64,000 bases of DNA, taken from contig JAIMBH010000004.1 of NCBI GenBank assembly GCA_023511485.1, positions 1-64,000 of the forward strand, in the 5' to 3' direction. The notes beneath the pieces are model-generated. The model searched no databases and was not told the DNA's origin. It saw only the letters and a list, made by a program, of their open reading frames with translations. Position 1 is the first letter of the stretch; every line of letters starts with the position of its first letter. This DNA is from Bacillota bacterium. GTDB taxonomy: Bacteria > Actinomycetota > Aquicultoria > Aquicultorales > Aquicultoraceae. This document shows, in pieces, positions 1 to 9,285 of the stretch. The position numbers and the translations under genes are program-made.

Positions 1-128
1 CCCTTTTTCTCACCCAATTCTATTTTACACCCGATTTTTGACGTGTCAAAAGCAGCAAAGCTTTCAACAATCTAATTTTAAGCGAAACCGGGCACCTACT
101 GCCAAAAACAATAAAAAGTAAAACAATA

Positions 129-359
129 AAGGGCTTAAGATAACCTTCGCTTCGTTGTCCTTCCCCAACTGGGGCTCATATCAGTTCCTGTAAACACCTC
201 GGGTTTACTCACCCAACATACCAACAGGACTCTCTCCTACATGACAACTTATGCCCGACCGTCGATCCCATCCATAACGGTGGGGTACGCCAGCCTTCTT
301 CTACTATCTTAAGCCCTTATATATACAATTTTTAAATTTGAGAGCAAGTCGCTGCTCTC
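129..359 (-). ncRNA. candidate structured non-coding RNA
   Basis: A region without a plausible ORF is closed by a perfect 14-bp stem (129-142 pairs with 305-318). Inside lie further pairable segments: GTTGTC/GACAAC (243-248 with 154-159), CCTGT/ACAGG (near 224 and 187), GTAAAC/GTTTAC (near 190-208), a CCCC-AACT-GGGG hairpin (163-174) and an ACCGT/ACGGT pairing near 258-280. A 7-bp hairpin (341-360) lies just inside the predicted 5' end. A good promoter faces it at 366-395, and the 3' side (128 down to about 85) is T-rich on this strand, like a terminator tail. I do not recognise the family; the size allows raiA-type or 6S-like RNA, and no riboswitch core consensus is obvious. Strand is inferred from the promoter. 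Confidence 0.5.
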
Positions 360-365
360 CCTTTT

Positions 366-395
366 ACTATAACTCTAAAATCTGGAATCCGTCAA
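366..395 (-). promoter_or_regulatory. promoter for the candidate RNA
   Basis: On the minus strand TTGACG (395-390) is followed after 17 or 18 nt by TTATAG or TATAGT (372-366). This is close to a vegetative sigma consensus and would start transcription near 359, just before the 341-360 hairpin and the structured RNA. Confidence 0.55.
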
Positions 396-792
396 TACAA
401 AATACACTATTCTTTCAGGATAGCACCTACTCTGAGCTGCTAATATAAAAAATAAATAAGCTAATTTTTTCAAGAGCAGTTCTTCGTATGCTATCGACCT
501 ACCGGCAGTTCTACCGGTAACTATTTGGTAATTATTATATCGGCATTACCAATATTTACCTTTATACATCGCCTTAATAAAATCACCTTAATAAAAATTT
601 CCTTAACGCTTACTGCTCTTTACCGCTTTAAGAGTATGGTAAAACCATACCGCTTCGATGCCCGTTATCTCAATGACACCCTACCATAATGTCACCCTAA
701 ACACATAAGTAAAGGATAATCACTATTGTTAGGGCTCTCTATAATACTTATCCTAAGATAAGGATGTATGAAAACTTTTAGCAGGAGAAGTC
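396..792. other. intergenic region upstream of mscS
   Basis: No coding potential is seen. It holds two small inverted repeats, ACCGG-N8-CCGGT near 502-519 and GTATGGT-AAA-ACCATAC near 634-650. A perfect TATAAT (740-745) lies about 48 bp before mscS, but its -35 position (TAATCA) is poor. Confidence 0.4.
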
Positions 793-1662
793 ATGGCCGT
801 AAATATAGCTTTGGTTACCCTTTCGCAATTGCTTGAAGATTTCAATTTTACCGATGCCGCCGGCAGAATCGTTCAGTGGGTAAAAACCAACGGGCCAGAG
901 GTCATTTTTATCCTGGCCATCAGCGCTATAGCCTATAAGCTGCTCAGTATAACCATAGACCGGGCTATAGCATTGATCAGCAAAGATACGTTTCTAACTG
1001 CGGAACAGGCTAAACAGCGTGCCAAGACATTGGGGTCAGTCCTTAAAGCCCTGGCAAGATTCGTTATCGCCTTTATTGCCATTCTGATGATCATCGACAG
1101 GTTTACGAACATCGGCCCGTTGCTTGCCGGCGCCGGCATCGCCGGCGTTGCCATTGGCTTTGGCGCGCAGAGCCTTGTTAGAGATTTCATCTCGGGATTT
1201 TTTATCCTTTTTGAGAATCAATACGGTGTGGGAGATGTCGTTCAAATCGGCTCCAGCAAGGGAACGGTCGAAGACTTAGATTTGCGCACAACTAGGCTCA
1301 GAGATATTCAAGGAAGGCTTCATATCATACCAAATGGCGAGGTCAAGCTAGTAATAAACCAATCGCGGGGCTGGGCAAGAGCTATCGTTGATATCGGTGT
1401 TTCAAATCAGGTAGATCCGAATAAAGTAAAACAAATAATGCAGGAAGAGATGGATATACTTGCCGGTGCAGCCGAATGGAAGGAAATCCTTTTCGAACCA
1501 CCCCAAGTTTCAGGCATTGAAGAGTTCAGAGAGAACGCTATGATCATCAGGGTTTCGGCGGTAACTAAACCTGGTCACCAGGACAGCCTGGCAGAGCAAA
1601 TCAGAACAAGCATCAAAACCCGTCTGGCAAGAGAAAACATTGAAGTCATAGGAAAACCGTAA
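793..1662 (+). CDS. mscS: small-conductance mechanosensitive channel (MscS family)
   Basis: This encodes a 289-residue membrane channel that opens under membrane tension and releases solutes during hypo-osmotic shock. An N-terminal hydrophobic helix (about 33-52) and a second one (about 85-105) precede the pore-lining helix (about 110-135) with the family signature AGAGIAGVAIGFGAQ followed by LVRDFISGFF. The C-terminal soluble part is the usual MscS beta and alpha/beta vestibule. Length matches the short YkuT/MscS type. The ATG is preceded by AGGAG at 783-787. It is monocistronic and ends at a strong hairpin terminator. MscS subfamilies cannot be separated by eye. Confidence 0.93.
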   Translation: MAVNIALVTLSQLLEDFNFTDAAGRIVQWVKTNGPEVIFILAISAIAYKLLSITIDRAIALISKDTFLTAEQAKQRAKTLGSVLKALARFVIAFIAILMIIDRFTNIGPLLAGAGIAGVAIGFGAQSLVRDFISGFFILFENQYGVGDVVQIGSSKGTVEDLDLRTTRLRDIQGRLHIIPNGEVKLVINQSRGWARAIVDIGVSNQVDPNKVKQIMQEEMDILAGAAEWKEILFEPPQVSGIEEFRENAMIIRVSAVTKPGHQDSLAEQIRTSIKTRLARENIEVIGKP

Positions 1663-1665
1663 AAA

Positions 1666-1690
1666 TAGCGGGAGTTAAAAACTCCCGCTA
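1666..1690. terminator. bidirectional terminator between mscS and the small membrane gene
   Basis: A perfect 10-bp stem (TAGCGGGAGT / ACTCCCGCTA) closes a 5-nt loop four bases after the mscS stop. A-rich sequence before it and T-containing sequence after it allow it to serve both converging genes. Confidence 0.8.
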
Positions 1691-1719
1691 CCGTGGATAT
1701 TTTGACTTACTTGGCTTAC

Positions 1720-1914
1720 TCAGAATAAGCCAGCCCAGTGGATAACTGCCAGCACCAGAGCAAGAACCAATAATATGTAGATAATGTTAGCTACCGCAGC
1801 GCTAAATGTGAACACACCTAACAACTGTAACAGGGCCAGAATAACTAAGATAACAAGCACCACGTACAAAATATTCCAGAACGTACTTGCGGGTCTTGTT
1901 GCCATCATCTTCAC
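1720..1914 (-). CDS. small two-helix membrane protein, hypothetical
   Basis: This encodes 64 residues: a short polar N-terminus and two hydrophobic helices (about 12-34 and 38-60) with almost no loop. It resembles the tiny lmo0937/DUF5670-type membrane proteins linked with envelope or general stress, but the match is loose and no function is assigned. A strong purine-rich ribosome site (GGGGGGTG) precedes the ATG. It converges with mscS across a terminator. A more typical member of the same class lies at 15901-16059. Confidence 0.6.
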   Translation of the reverse strand: MKMMATRPASTFWNILYVVLVILVILALLQLLGVFTFSAAVANIIYILLVLALVLAVIHWAGLF

Positions 1915-1984
1915 CCCCCACAGTTTTTGATGTACCCAAAATTTGTCATCAAAAACAGTAAACGTGCAGTTAAGAGTAATCCCG

Positions 1985-2022
1985 CGCTAACTATTGCTTG
2001 GCTGTGCTAACTATTGCTTGGC
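1985..2022. repeat. 20-bp tandem duplication at the 3' end of the flippase-like gene
   Basis: GCTAACTATTGCTTGGC occurs twice at a 20-bp period (1986-2002 and 2006-2022). The inner copy encodes the last residues and stop codon of the neighbouring gene; the outer copy lies just beyond it. Confidence 0.85.
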
Positions 2023-3045
2023 AGAGGATGGCTTTGCAATGAGTCTTAATACAATTAAGCCACCGACCAAAATGATTAAATAATAGGTGAGAAATCTCCA
2101 GATTACAATAACTGGAGCAAGAAGCGATTTTACTACAAGACCATTTAACAAACCTGCAAGTGCCGTCTCAACAAGGCCAGTCCCACCTGGTGTTGGAGAT
2201 GCCGGTGCAACGCTAAATAAAAGAAAAAGCCTGAACAACAGCTGTGCAAAGTTGCTCTGTAGCCCAAAAGCAAGCATTACTAAAGGTAAAACAGAGAATA
2301 TGGCCGACCAGGCAATCATCTCCGCCACAAACACAGCGATAACCGCAAGCAGGTTTGCACCCGAGAAGAGGTCCTTTAGGTTTGAGCTAAGATGTTCGAT
2401 CTCGCGATTTAACCGTGCCCGCATATTATTGAGTCGAACCTCGCCCAGCAGTTTTAGAAATACAGGCCGCTCCAGGATGCGGGCTACGGCACTTTTTGCG
2501 CTCCCAGGTTTCTTGATAAAAAATAAGATGATAAGAGACCACACAGCAGCTGCAGCGGCGATGCTCAGCAGTCCCGCCCTGGCAGTACCGGACAGCTTCG
2601 AACCAAAGGCTAGAAAGATTACCAAACCCAGCACAACAAATAGCCACGAGGAGATGGTTGCCCGACTGCTTGTAACTGCGGTCGCTTGCCCGGGAGACAG
2701 CCCATCGTTGGTCAGTATAAAAATTTGTGCCGGAACCAACCCTGAACCGAAAGGCGTTACAAACCCAAAAAAACTCCCCCCAAGATAGATACTGAAGGAC
2801 TTTGGGAGGCTGATTGGCTTCTTAACCGCCCGCGTCAAAATGTAGAAAGGTATTGCACTGAAAAGCCAGCTCAAAAAAACTGAGAGTACGGCAAGGCCAA
2901 TATATATGAGGCGCACGTTCTTTAGGGCCGATATGGTGTCTTTGTTGAATGTAAGCAAGCTAATAACTGCAATAGCAAAAATGCCAAGCAGGATAACTAT
3001 TGCTAAACCCTTTCTCGCCCTATCTAGATCTATTCTTTGTTGCAT
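2011..3045 (-). CDS. lysylphosphatidylglycerol synthase-like / UPF0104 flippase-family membrane protein
   Basis: The 344-residue product has about eight predicted membrane helices and the layout of the YbhN/AglD2/MprF-N family. Helices start near residues 14, 43, 92, 130, 158, 235, 268 and 310, and a conserved small-residue loop (APASPTPGGTGLVE, about 278-291) is typical of the family. Relatives move or modify lipid-linked substrates, and the actual substrate here is unknown. It has no recognisable partner gene: a ferritin-like gene lies upstream and a small membrane gene downstream. The start is an ATG. Confidence 0.75.
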   Translation of the reverse strand: MQQRIDLDRARKGLAIVILLGIFAIAVISLLTFNKDTISALKNVRLIYIGLAVLSVFLSWLFSAIPFYILTRAVKKPISLPKSFSIYLGGSFFGFVTPFGSGLVPAQIFILTNDGLSPGQATAVTSSRATISSWLFVVLGLVIFLAFGSKLSGTARAGLLSIAAAAAVWSLIILFFIKKPGSAKSAVARILERPVFLKLLGEVRLNNMRARLNREIEHLSSNLKDLFSGANLLAVIAVFVAEMIAWSAIFSVLPLVMLAFGLQSNFAQLLFRLFLLFSVAPASPTPGGTGLVETALAGLLNGLVVKSLLAPVIVIWRFLTYYLIILVGGLIVLRLIAKPSSAKQ

Positions 3046-3091
3046 GCTAGTTCTTAAGTTTATAAGATAAGTGAAATTGAGTCTATCCTAT

Positions 3092-3526
3092 TTATCCTAC
3101 ATCCATGAGTTCGTCGGTGCCGAAGTCTTCCCGCAGACCCTGAAAAGCCTGCTTATGCTCCCTGGCCTGTTTTAGTATAACCTCTGCTAGCGAGCGTAGC
3201 TGCGGGTCCCAAATCTCGTCTATGTGCAGTTCGTATTCTCTTACGATTTGGGATTCGAGGTCGTAATCGGCTCTCATCATATGTTCAAACTCGTTTGGCA
3301 TTACAAGCTCATAGTGGTCTGTTGAGGCACTGCCACCTGCATCTTCGATCCCCGTTACCAGCCATTCAATATGGCTATTCTCTTCATTTATGATGTCGGC
3401 CAGAATGTCCTGGGCGGGCTCATGCTCTATCCTTGTAAGATGCAATTCGTATTGCAGTTTTGCGGTTCTTGCTAAACGCAAAAACTCGTTGAAGATGTCA
3501 TAAAGATGTTGGCGAGATGATGCCAT
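3092..3526 (-). CDS. ferritin-like protein, uncharacterised
   Basis: The 144-residue, wholly helical, acidic protein carries two helix-pair motifs with possible metal ligands. The first pair has E in YELHL and then EENSH; the second has E in LESQIV and REYELH and then REHKQAF. This EE..H plus E..H arrangement is that of ferritin-like diiron or rubrerythrin-type four-helix bundles. No rubredoxin domain is present, so it is not a classical rubrerythrin. It could store iron or act in peroxide defence; this is family-level inference. It lies 46 bp upstream of the flippase-like gene and follows a hairpin that separates it from the HD-GYP gene. Confidence 0.6.
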   Translation of the reverse strand: MASSRQHLYDIFNEFLRLARTAKLQYELHLTRIEHEPAQDILADIINEENSHIEWLVTGIEDAGGSASTDHYELVMPNEFEHMMRADYDLESQIVREYELHIDEIWDPQLRSLAEVILKQAREHKQAFQGLREDFGTDELMDVG

Positions 3527-3571
3527 TAATTAAACCTCCGGTTTTAACAGTTGCTTAAGCTACCGGTTGCC

Positions 3572-3604
3572 GGTGCTGCAGCTAATATTTATTTCTGCAG
3601 CACC
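3572..3604 (-). terminator. hairpin downstream of the HD-GYP gene
   Basis: A perfect 10-bp stem, GGTGCTGCAG (3572-3581) with CTGCAGCACC (3595-3604), closes a 13-nt AT-rich loop. No T-tract follows, so it may stabilise mRNA ends rather than act as an intrinsic terminator. Confidence 0.45.
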
Positions 3605-3683
3605 GCAGCACAAACAAACTACAGCACGATTATTTCTTTCCCACAAAATAAGTAGTTAAAGCGGAGCTTTCTAAACTCTTGTT

Positions 3684-5243
3684 CTAGAGAGCATCCTCAA
3701 TGTGTAAATCATCTGTACCGGAGCTGTACTCACAGGAGTTCAATTTGTCAACTGAGTCGAACTCCTGAATGAACTCTATTCTCTCGATAACTCTAATCAT
3801 GGCCTTGACAACAACAGGATCAAACTGAATGCCAGCGGTATCTTTGAGTCTGATGGCTCCTTGGTGGAGAGACATCGCTTTTCTGTATGGCCTGTCCGAT
3901 GTTATCGCTTCCAGGGCATCTGCAACGGCCAAGATGCGTGCTCCTAAGGGTATATCACTGCCAGACAGGCCAGATGGATATCCCAAACCGTTAAACCATT
4001 CGTGGTGGTGTAAAACAATCGGCACAACATCCTCAAGAAATTTAATCGGGCGGATTATTTCGGCGCTAATTACCGCGTGTTGCTTCATGGCCTCCATTTC
4101 ATCCATCGTGAGTTTATCTGGTTTGTTCAGCACGCGCTCATCTATTCCTATTTTGCCTATATCGTGAAGCAGACCGGCGCATTCTATTGTCTGGACCTCC
4201 TTTTGGCTCAAGCCAAGTTCCTGAGCAAGAGCTACCGAAAGCTGGCTTACCCTTGCTGAGTGATTTGCTGTGTATTTATCCCGCGCATCGATTGCATTAG
4301 CAAGAGACTTGATTATATCGAGAGACAACTTGCGGTTTCCTTCAGACAGCATTGCACTGTTTACCGCAATGGATGTTTGCTCCGCAAACAGCTTCAGCCG
4401 ATCGACGATTGTCCCATCGAAATCACACTGGTTTTTATACCACACGTTTATACTTCCAACCGTATGGCCCTCGTTAATTAGCGGTGCTGACAGAACCGAT
4501 TTTATTTCAAAACCCGCGTAGATATGTTTTATGTTTTCGGATAATGCCGCCGATTTTATGTCTGCCAAAGACACCACGTCTCCAAACTTGATAGCAGGGC
4601 AAAAATCCTTATCAATGACTTTGCCTATTAAGGCCTTCTTAAGCCGTAAGGATTCATCAGAGCTAAATCCATACATGCTTTTAATCTGAAAAAAACCTTT
4701 ATTGTCAAGCATAGTAACGCAACAATAATCAGCGCCAAAAAGCTCACAAATCTTCTCGGTTATTAGACCAAATATAGAATCAAGATTCTGCCCACTGAGA
4801 ATTGCCGAGTCGATTTCCATCAATAGGTTAAGCTCTTTGATTCTATCCTCAAGCTGGCGAGTATACTTACGAATTACACCATACGAATCAGCAGTCATCT
4901 GCCGGATTTTATCGAACGACCTGGAAAGAAGCTGCACGTCTTCATTGCCGGAAAAACCAATTGGAGCCTGCAGATTGCCCTCAGCGATTTGCTCAGCTGC
5001 AGATGCCAGTCTATACAGCGGCTTGAATGTTATTTCATTCATCAGATACAAATCGATTGTTACCAGCAGGATATCGACTAAAATTATGAAGATCAGATTC
5101 GGAACAGCGGCAGCCAGTTTACTCGGTTCATCCCTGATCGGAAACCATATCGCTAATGCATAAATATTTGGCAAAATAGTAAGTATATAAAGAACCCATA
5201 CCGATATTTTTTTATCTAAAAACTTTGTCAACAACGCAACCAT
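3684..5243 (-). CDS. membrane-anchored HAMP-GAF-HD-GYP c-di-GMP phosphodiesterase
   Basis: The 519-residue protein has two N-terminal helices (about 12-34 and 46-68), a HAMP region (70-120), a GAF domain (about 140-298) and a C-terminal HD-GYP domain (305-500). The HD-GYP ligand motifs are intact: NHSARV (327-332), LLHDIGKIGI (358-367), KQHAVISAEII, and HHHEWFNGLGYP (412-423) followed by ARILAVADALEA. HD-GYP enzymes hydrolyse c-di-GMP, so activity is expected. The gene starts 42 bp after the pilB/gspE gene on the same strand, suggesting co-transcription. The SD-like AAGG abuts the ATG directly; a TTG five codons in would be better spaced, so the start is uncertain. Confidence 0.88.
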   Translation of the reverse strand: MVALLTKFLDKKISVWVLYILTILPNIYALAIWFPIRDEPSKLAAAVPNLIFIILVDILLVTIDLYLMNEITFKPLYRLASAAEQIAEGNLQAPIGFSGNEDVQLLSRSFDKIRQMTADSYGVIRKYTRQLEDRIKELNLLMEIDSAILSGQNLDSIFGLITEKICELFGADYCCVTMLDNKGFFQIKSMYGFSSDESLRLKKALIGKVIDKDFCPAIKFGDVVSLADIKSAALSENIKHIYAGFEIKSVLSAPLINEGHTVGSINVWYKNQCDFDGTIVDRLKLFAEQTSIAVNSAMLSEGNRKLSLDIIKSLANAIDARDKYTANHSARVSQLSVALAQELGLSQKEVQTIECAGLLHDIGKIGIDERVLNKPDKLTMDEMEAMKQHAVISAEIIRPIKFLEDVVPIVLHHHEWFNGLGYPSGLSGSDIPLGARILAVADALEAITSDRPYRKAMSLHQGAIRLKDTAGIQFDPVVVKAMIRVIERIEFIQEFDSVDKLNSCEYSSGTDDLHIEDAL

Positions 5244-5285
5244 CCTTAGTAATGCAACCTTCCATTGCTCTTGCTTAAGCCATAC

Positions 5286-6980
5286 TTATAGCGACTCTGA
5301 ATCCATTGTCGCCTGAAGAACCGCTTCGAGAGATGTCCTGCCCTGAACAACTTTGTTTATGCCCGACATCCTGAGCGTTCTGAAATCATTTTTCATCGCG
5401 GCTTCCCTAATGCGAACTGCCGGCGCTTTGCCCACTATCAGTTCTTTTAGCTCATCATTGATCTCCATAACTTCAAATATCGCTTCGCGCCCTTTGTATC
5501 CAGCTCCCTTGCACTCAGAACATCCAAACGCACGGTAAAATAAAAATTTGCCGTCATCCGGTATTCCCAGCTGTTTCAGCAACTCTGGAGCAGGCTCATA
5601 CGGCTCCTTACAATGCTGGCAAAGCGACCTTACCAGACGCTGTGAGATAATGCCGAGAATGGATGAGGCAACCAGGAACGGCTCGATACCCATCTCAATA
5701 AATCGAGCCGCCGTTGAGGAGGCATCATTGGTATGAATTGTAGAAAAAACAAGATGCCCTGATAGGGCTGCATGAATCGCTATCTCTGCTGTCTCCTTAT
5801 CCCTAATTTCTCCTACCATGATAATATCTGGGTCCTGGCGAACTATCGATCTTAGTCCGCTCGCAAATGTCACTCCAGCCTTAGGGTTAACCTGGACCTG
5901 GTTTGCCAGTCTTAATCTGTATTCAACCGGGTCCTCAATAGTGACTACATTTTTTTCAACAGTTGTTATCGCATTTAAAGCCGCATAAAGGGTGGTTGTT
6001 TTACCGCTGCCGGTTGGGCCAGAAACAAGCACCATCCCATAGGGCCTGTTAATCATGCGTCTAAACTTTTGCAAATCCCGTTCGTCAAAACCCAATCCAT
6101 CAAGATTAATTAACGATTTATTCTTTTCCAACAGCCTTAAAACAACTTTCTCGCCGTAGATTGTAGGTAGCGTGGATACCCGGATATCAACGCTTACATT
6201 GCTAACACTAACTGAACAGCGTCCATCTTGGGGCGCCCTTTTTTCGGATATGTCAAGATCGCTCATCACCTTTAGTCTTGATACAACGCCCGGGTGCATA
6301 TCCATAGGAACAGTCATCGTGCGATGCAATATGCCGTCAACCCGGTTTCTGACCTCCATGCCTCCTTCAGTTGGCTCGATATGCACATCGCTTGCCTTGT
6401 CTTTAATAGCCTGGGCTATTATCGTATTGACCAACCTTACAATCGAATCATCTGAGATATTGCGGCCAACTATAGGACCAACGCCAGCTGAAGGTGTATA
6501 CGTAACCGAAATATCCAGGCCATATCCATTCTCCAGGCTCCGTGCCCAATAATATTTATCTATGGCCTCAAGGATGCTTTTCTCCGAACACACAACCGGA
6601 TTTACCTCGCAGCCGCTAGCCCCGCTTATATCATCTATAGCGTAAATATCCAGCGGATCGGCCATAGCCACCGTTAGGACGTTGCCCTTTTTAGAGATCG
6701 GTATAGCTTTATGTCTTCGCGCAAGCGCTTCCTGAATCAAGTTTACGGCCTGCTCATCAGGCTTAATCTGCTCTAAATCTACGCATGGCATATTCAGCTG
6801 CCTGCCAAGAAACTCGATCATAGTCTCTTCGCTTACAAAACCGAGTTTTTTAAGCACAGCACCAAGCCTTCCACCTACTTTTTTCTGTTCGGCAAGTGCA
6901 GTATCCAGCTGTTCTTTTGTTATAACCCCGTATGCCACAAGCAGTTCCCCAAGCGGAATCCTGCTGATTGAACGCTTCAC
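5286..6980 (-). CDS. pilB: type IV pilus / type II secretion assembly ATPase (PilB/GspE family)
   Basis: The 564-residue ATPase powers pilus or pseudopilus assembly at the inner face of the membrane. Its N-terminal part (9-62) has two 24-residue MshEN-type repeats, LGELL..YGVITKEQLD and RLGAVLKKLG. Walker A is GPTGSGKT (321-328), Walker B is DPDIIMVGEIRD (383-394), and the tetracysteine zinc motif is C454, C457, C487 and C490. The start is GTG with an upstream GGGGG. No pilC, pilM, pilQ or pilin gene is nearby. MshEN domains of this family can bind c-di-GMP, and the next gene encodes a c-di-GMP phosphodiesterase, which suggests local control. Confidence 0.9.
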   Translation of the reverse strand: MKRSISRIPLGELLVAYGVITKEQLDTALAEQKKVGGRLGAVLKKLGFVSEETMIEFLGRQLNMPCVDLEQIKPDEQAVNLIQEALARRHKAIPISKKGNVLTVAMADPLDIYAIDDISGASGCEVNPVVCSEKSILEAIDKYYWARSLENGYGLDISVTYTPSAGVGPIVGRNISDDSIVRLVNTIIAQAIKDKASDVHIEPTEGGMEVRNRVDGILHRTMTVPMDMHPGVVSRLKVMSDLDISEKRAPQDGRCSVSVSNVSVDIRVSTLPTIYGEKVVLRLLEKNKSLINLDGLGFDERDLQKFRRMINRPYGMVLVSGPTGSGKTTTLYAALNAITTVEKNVVTIEDPVEYRLRLANQVQVNPKAGVTFASGLRSIVRQDPDIIMVGEIRDKETAEIAIHAALSGHLVFSTIHTNDASSTAARFIEMGIEPFLVASSILGIISQRLVRSLCQHCKEPYEPAPELLKQLGIPDDGKFLFYRAFGCSECKGAGYKGREAIFEVMEINDELKELIVGKAPAVRIREAAMKNDFRTLRMSGINKVVQGRTSLEAVLQATMDSESL

Positions 6981-7279
6981 GTAACCCCCAACAATGCTGA
7001 ACTTTGCTATTCTATTCCATTACATCGGCAGCCCTGAGACCTCTCTTGACACGTAATAAATGCTTTATGCAGCCGTTTTGCATACTAAGAAGGTTGGATT
7101 TACAAGGTGGAGGATGAATTTTCGCTGTTCATTAAGGGTAAAATTAATTATATGGATTTAGACCAAAGACTGCTGGCATAAGACGTAAAAATCTTAAAGG
7201 GAGGATCAGATAGACCAAACGCCTGCAATAAATTGCAATATATATTGATTTTAGGATTTACAATATTGCGCCTATTTGG

Positions 7280-9154
7280 ATGGATGCTATGCAAAGACAA
7301 CGTCACTACAGCATAAAAACTAAGCTTATGGTAATATATTTGCTCATTGCTGTACCCCTTATCGCCCTTCTTGCGGCAGCATTTTACGAGCGATACCGCG
7401 CCGATCAAAGAAATGTCTTAACAGAGAGATTTGATATTGCAAGGCTTACCGCTTCAAATTTCGATTTATTCGTCGACCAAACCGTGCGCACCGAAATAAT
7501 CGCTGGAAATACCATAATCGACCAGAATCTTAATACTGAAGATACCAGTAGATTGCTGACCAGGATTGTCGAGAGCAGGCGCGCAGCCAAAGAGCGACGC
7601 TCTCTCTTTTCTAATGCAGTTTTCACAAATAGAGATGGAATTGTACTTGCGGCAGCTATCCCCAATACGGTAGGAGAAAATAGATCCAATCGCCCTGCCA
7701 TTAAAGAAATTATCGACGGGAAAGAGTCGGCCGTTGGTGATTTGCAGGTTAATGCTGATGGTGAGCCAGGTTTTGTAATCGCAACAGGGATAAAAAGAAA
7801 CAACAACCTCGTCGGAATTGTCGGCATATCGGTTAAAGCAAACCAGCTTACAGATGTTTTTGATATTATTATACAGCAGGGCGGTGCAAACATAGTCGAC
7901 TCAAGCGGTCACCTGATTTATCAAAGCCAAACGCCATCTATTCCTTTAAGCAAACGTGACTGGAGCCAAGAGACTTTTGTTAAAACAGCCCTTGCAGGTA
8001 AGGTTTACAGGACAACGGGTATTGTCTTTCCACTTGATGGAAGTTTCCGCACAGGCGTTGAGGTACCTATACGAAATATCAGATGGGCAGCAGGATCATT
8101 CGTGCCCGTAGAATCCGTTTTAGCCCCAGTCAGACAAACCGCGCTGGTAAGTGCGTTTTTAGCCCTGTTAACATTAATCATCACGTTAACTCTGGCTTAT
8201 GTGCTTGGAAACCGCATTGCCGAAAGTCTAATTACCCTTAAAAGCCGCATGAGAGACGCGCCAAAAACCGGTTTTACCGAACGTGTCTTCCTACAAACCG
8301 GCGATGAGATTGAAGACCTGGCAAATAGCTTCAACCAGATGCAGGATGAAATACTTGCTGCACAAACGGAGCAAAGACGTCTTCAAGAGCAGCTTCAAGA
8401 GAGAAATAAAGAGTTAGCAGAGCTCTATGAAATGCAAAAAAACATTGCATCCGTCCTTCAGGAGAGCCTCCTGCCCAAAATTGCACAGAGATTAGACCAT
8501 CTCGAGATAGGCCTAAAACTTGAATCAGCAACTGAGGCCGCACTTGTCGGTGGAGACTTTTTTGATTTTTTTGAGATATCAGACAATAGGTTTGGTATCG
8601 TTATAGGCGATGTCTCAGGCAAGGGGATTGAGGCTGCTACGCTTGCTGCGATGGTTCGAAACACTATCAGAGCTTTTGCTTATGATGGCCTGTCACCAGC
8701 AGAAGTCGTCAAAAAAGTAAATGAGGTTTCAATCCTTGAGACCCCGCCATCAATATTTGTAACCCTGTTCTACGGAGTATTTAACGCTGAAAATTACGAA
8801 CTTACTTACACGAACGCCGCTCACTGGCCGCCTGTTGTGTATAACCCTGCTCAGCAGACTTTTTATACACTCGAAACAGGTGGGCTCCCGCTGGCAATAT
8901 TCCCGAAAGCAGATTACACTAACCACGCTATAAAGCTTGCGCCTGGATTAATAATCGTTCTTTACACCGATGGAGTTGTCGAGTCAAGGATAGACACCAG
9001 GTTCTTTGGCCAATCCGGCCTCGAGGAGTCGATAAAAAGTCATGCATTTCTTTCATCAGACGAAATTGCACAATCTATTGTTAAAGATGCAAAATCATTT
9101 GGAGGAGAGAAACTCCTGGACGATGCCGCAGCTTTTGTCATTAAAACCGCCTAA
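7280..9154 (+). CDS. membrane sensor with HAMP and SpoIIE-type PP2C phosphatase
   Basis: The 624-residue protein has a TM helix at about 15-36, an extracellular sensor of dCache type (about 40-275), a second TM (about 285-307), HAMP and a coiled coil (310-395), and a SpoIIE/RsbU-like PP2C domain (400-624). Metal-binding motifs are visible: GGDFFDFF, DVSGKGIEAA and YTDGVVE. Such phosphatases dephosphorylate STAS anti-sigma-antagonists in partner switching. A STAS gene follows 131 bp downstream on the same strand and is the obvious substrate candidate. No RsbW-like kinase is visible. ATG at 7280 or 7289 could be the start; both follow GGATGG. Confidence 0.88.
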   Translation: MDAMQRQRHYSIKTKLMVIYLLIAVPLIALLAAAFYERYRADQRNVLTERFDIARLTASNFDLFVDQTVRTEIIAGNTIIDQNLNTEDTSRLLTRIVESRRAAKERRSLFSNAVFTNRDGIVLAAAIPNTVGENRSNRPAIKEIIDGKESAVGDLQVNADGEPGFVIATGIKRNNNLVGIVGISVKANQLTDVFDIIIQQGGANIVDSSGHLIYQSQTPSIPLSKRDWSQETFVKTALAGKVYRTTGIVFPLDGSFRTGVEVPIRNIRWAAGSFVPVESVLAPVRQTALVSAFLALLTLIITLTLAYVLGNRIAESLITLKSRMRDAPKTGFTERVFLQTGDEIEDLANSFNQMQDEILAAQTEQRRLQEQLQERNKELAELYEMQKNIASVLQESLLPKIAQRLDHLEIGLKLESATEAALVGGDFFDFFEISDNRFGIVIGDVSGKGIEAATLAAMVRNTIRAFAYDGLSPAEVVKKVNEVSILETPPSIFVTLFYGVFNAENYELTYTNAAHWPPVVYNPAQQTFYTLETGGLPLAIFPKADYTNHAIKLAPGLIIVLYTDGVVESRIDTRFFGQSGLEESIKSHAFLSSDEIAQSIVKDAKSFGGEKLLDDAAAFVIKTA

Positions 9155-9225
9155 AACGCGCAAACTTTGGCTTATTCTTCTTGCTTATCCACGACTGGTC
9201 AGCCGTATGCCGGCCATATTCTTCT

Positions 9226-9253
9226 ATTAAATGAGCCGAATTAAATGAGCCGA
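9226..9253 (+). repeat. 14-bp tandem duplication
   Basis: ATTAAATGAGCCGA occurs twice back to back between the PP2C gene and the STAS gene. No function is evident. Confidence 0.85.
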
Positions 9254-9285
9254 GAGGGAATATATGTGATACTATCATATTAGAA

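Noticed and set aside
2087-2788. 233-codon plus-strand reading frame
   Set aside because: It is antisense to the flippase-like gene, of low-complexity composition, without a ribosome site or recognisable domain; a by-product of codon usage on the real strand.
7046-7051. TTGACA upstream of the PP2C gene as a promoter
   Set aside because: No acceptable -10 sequence lies 16-18 bp downstream on the plus strand.
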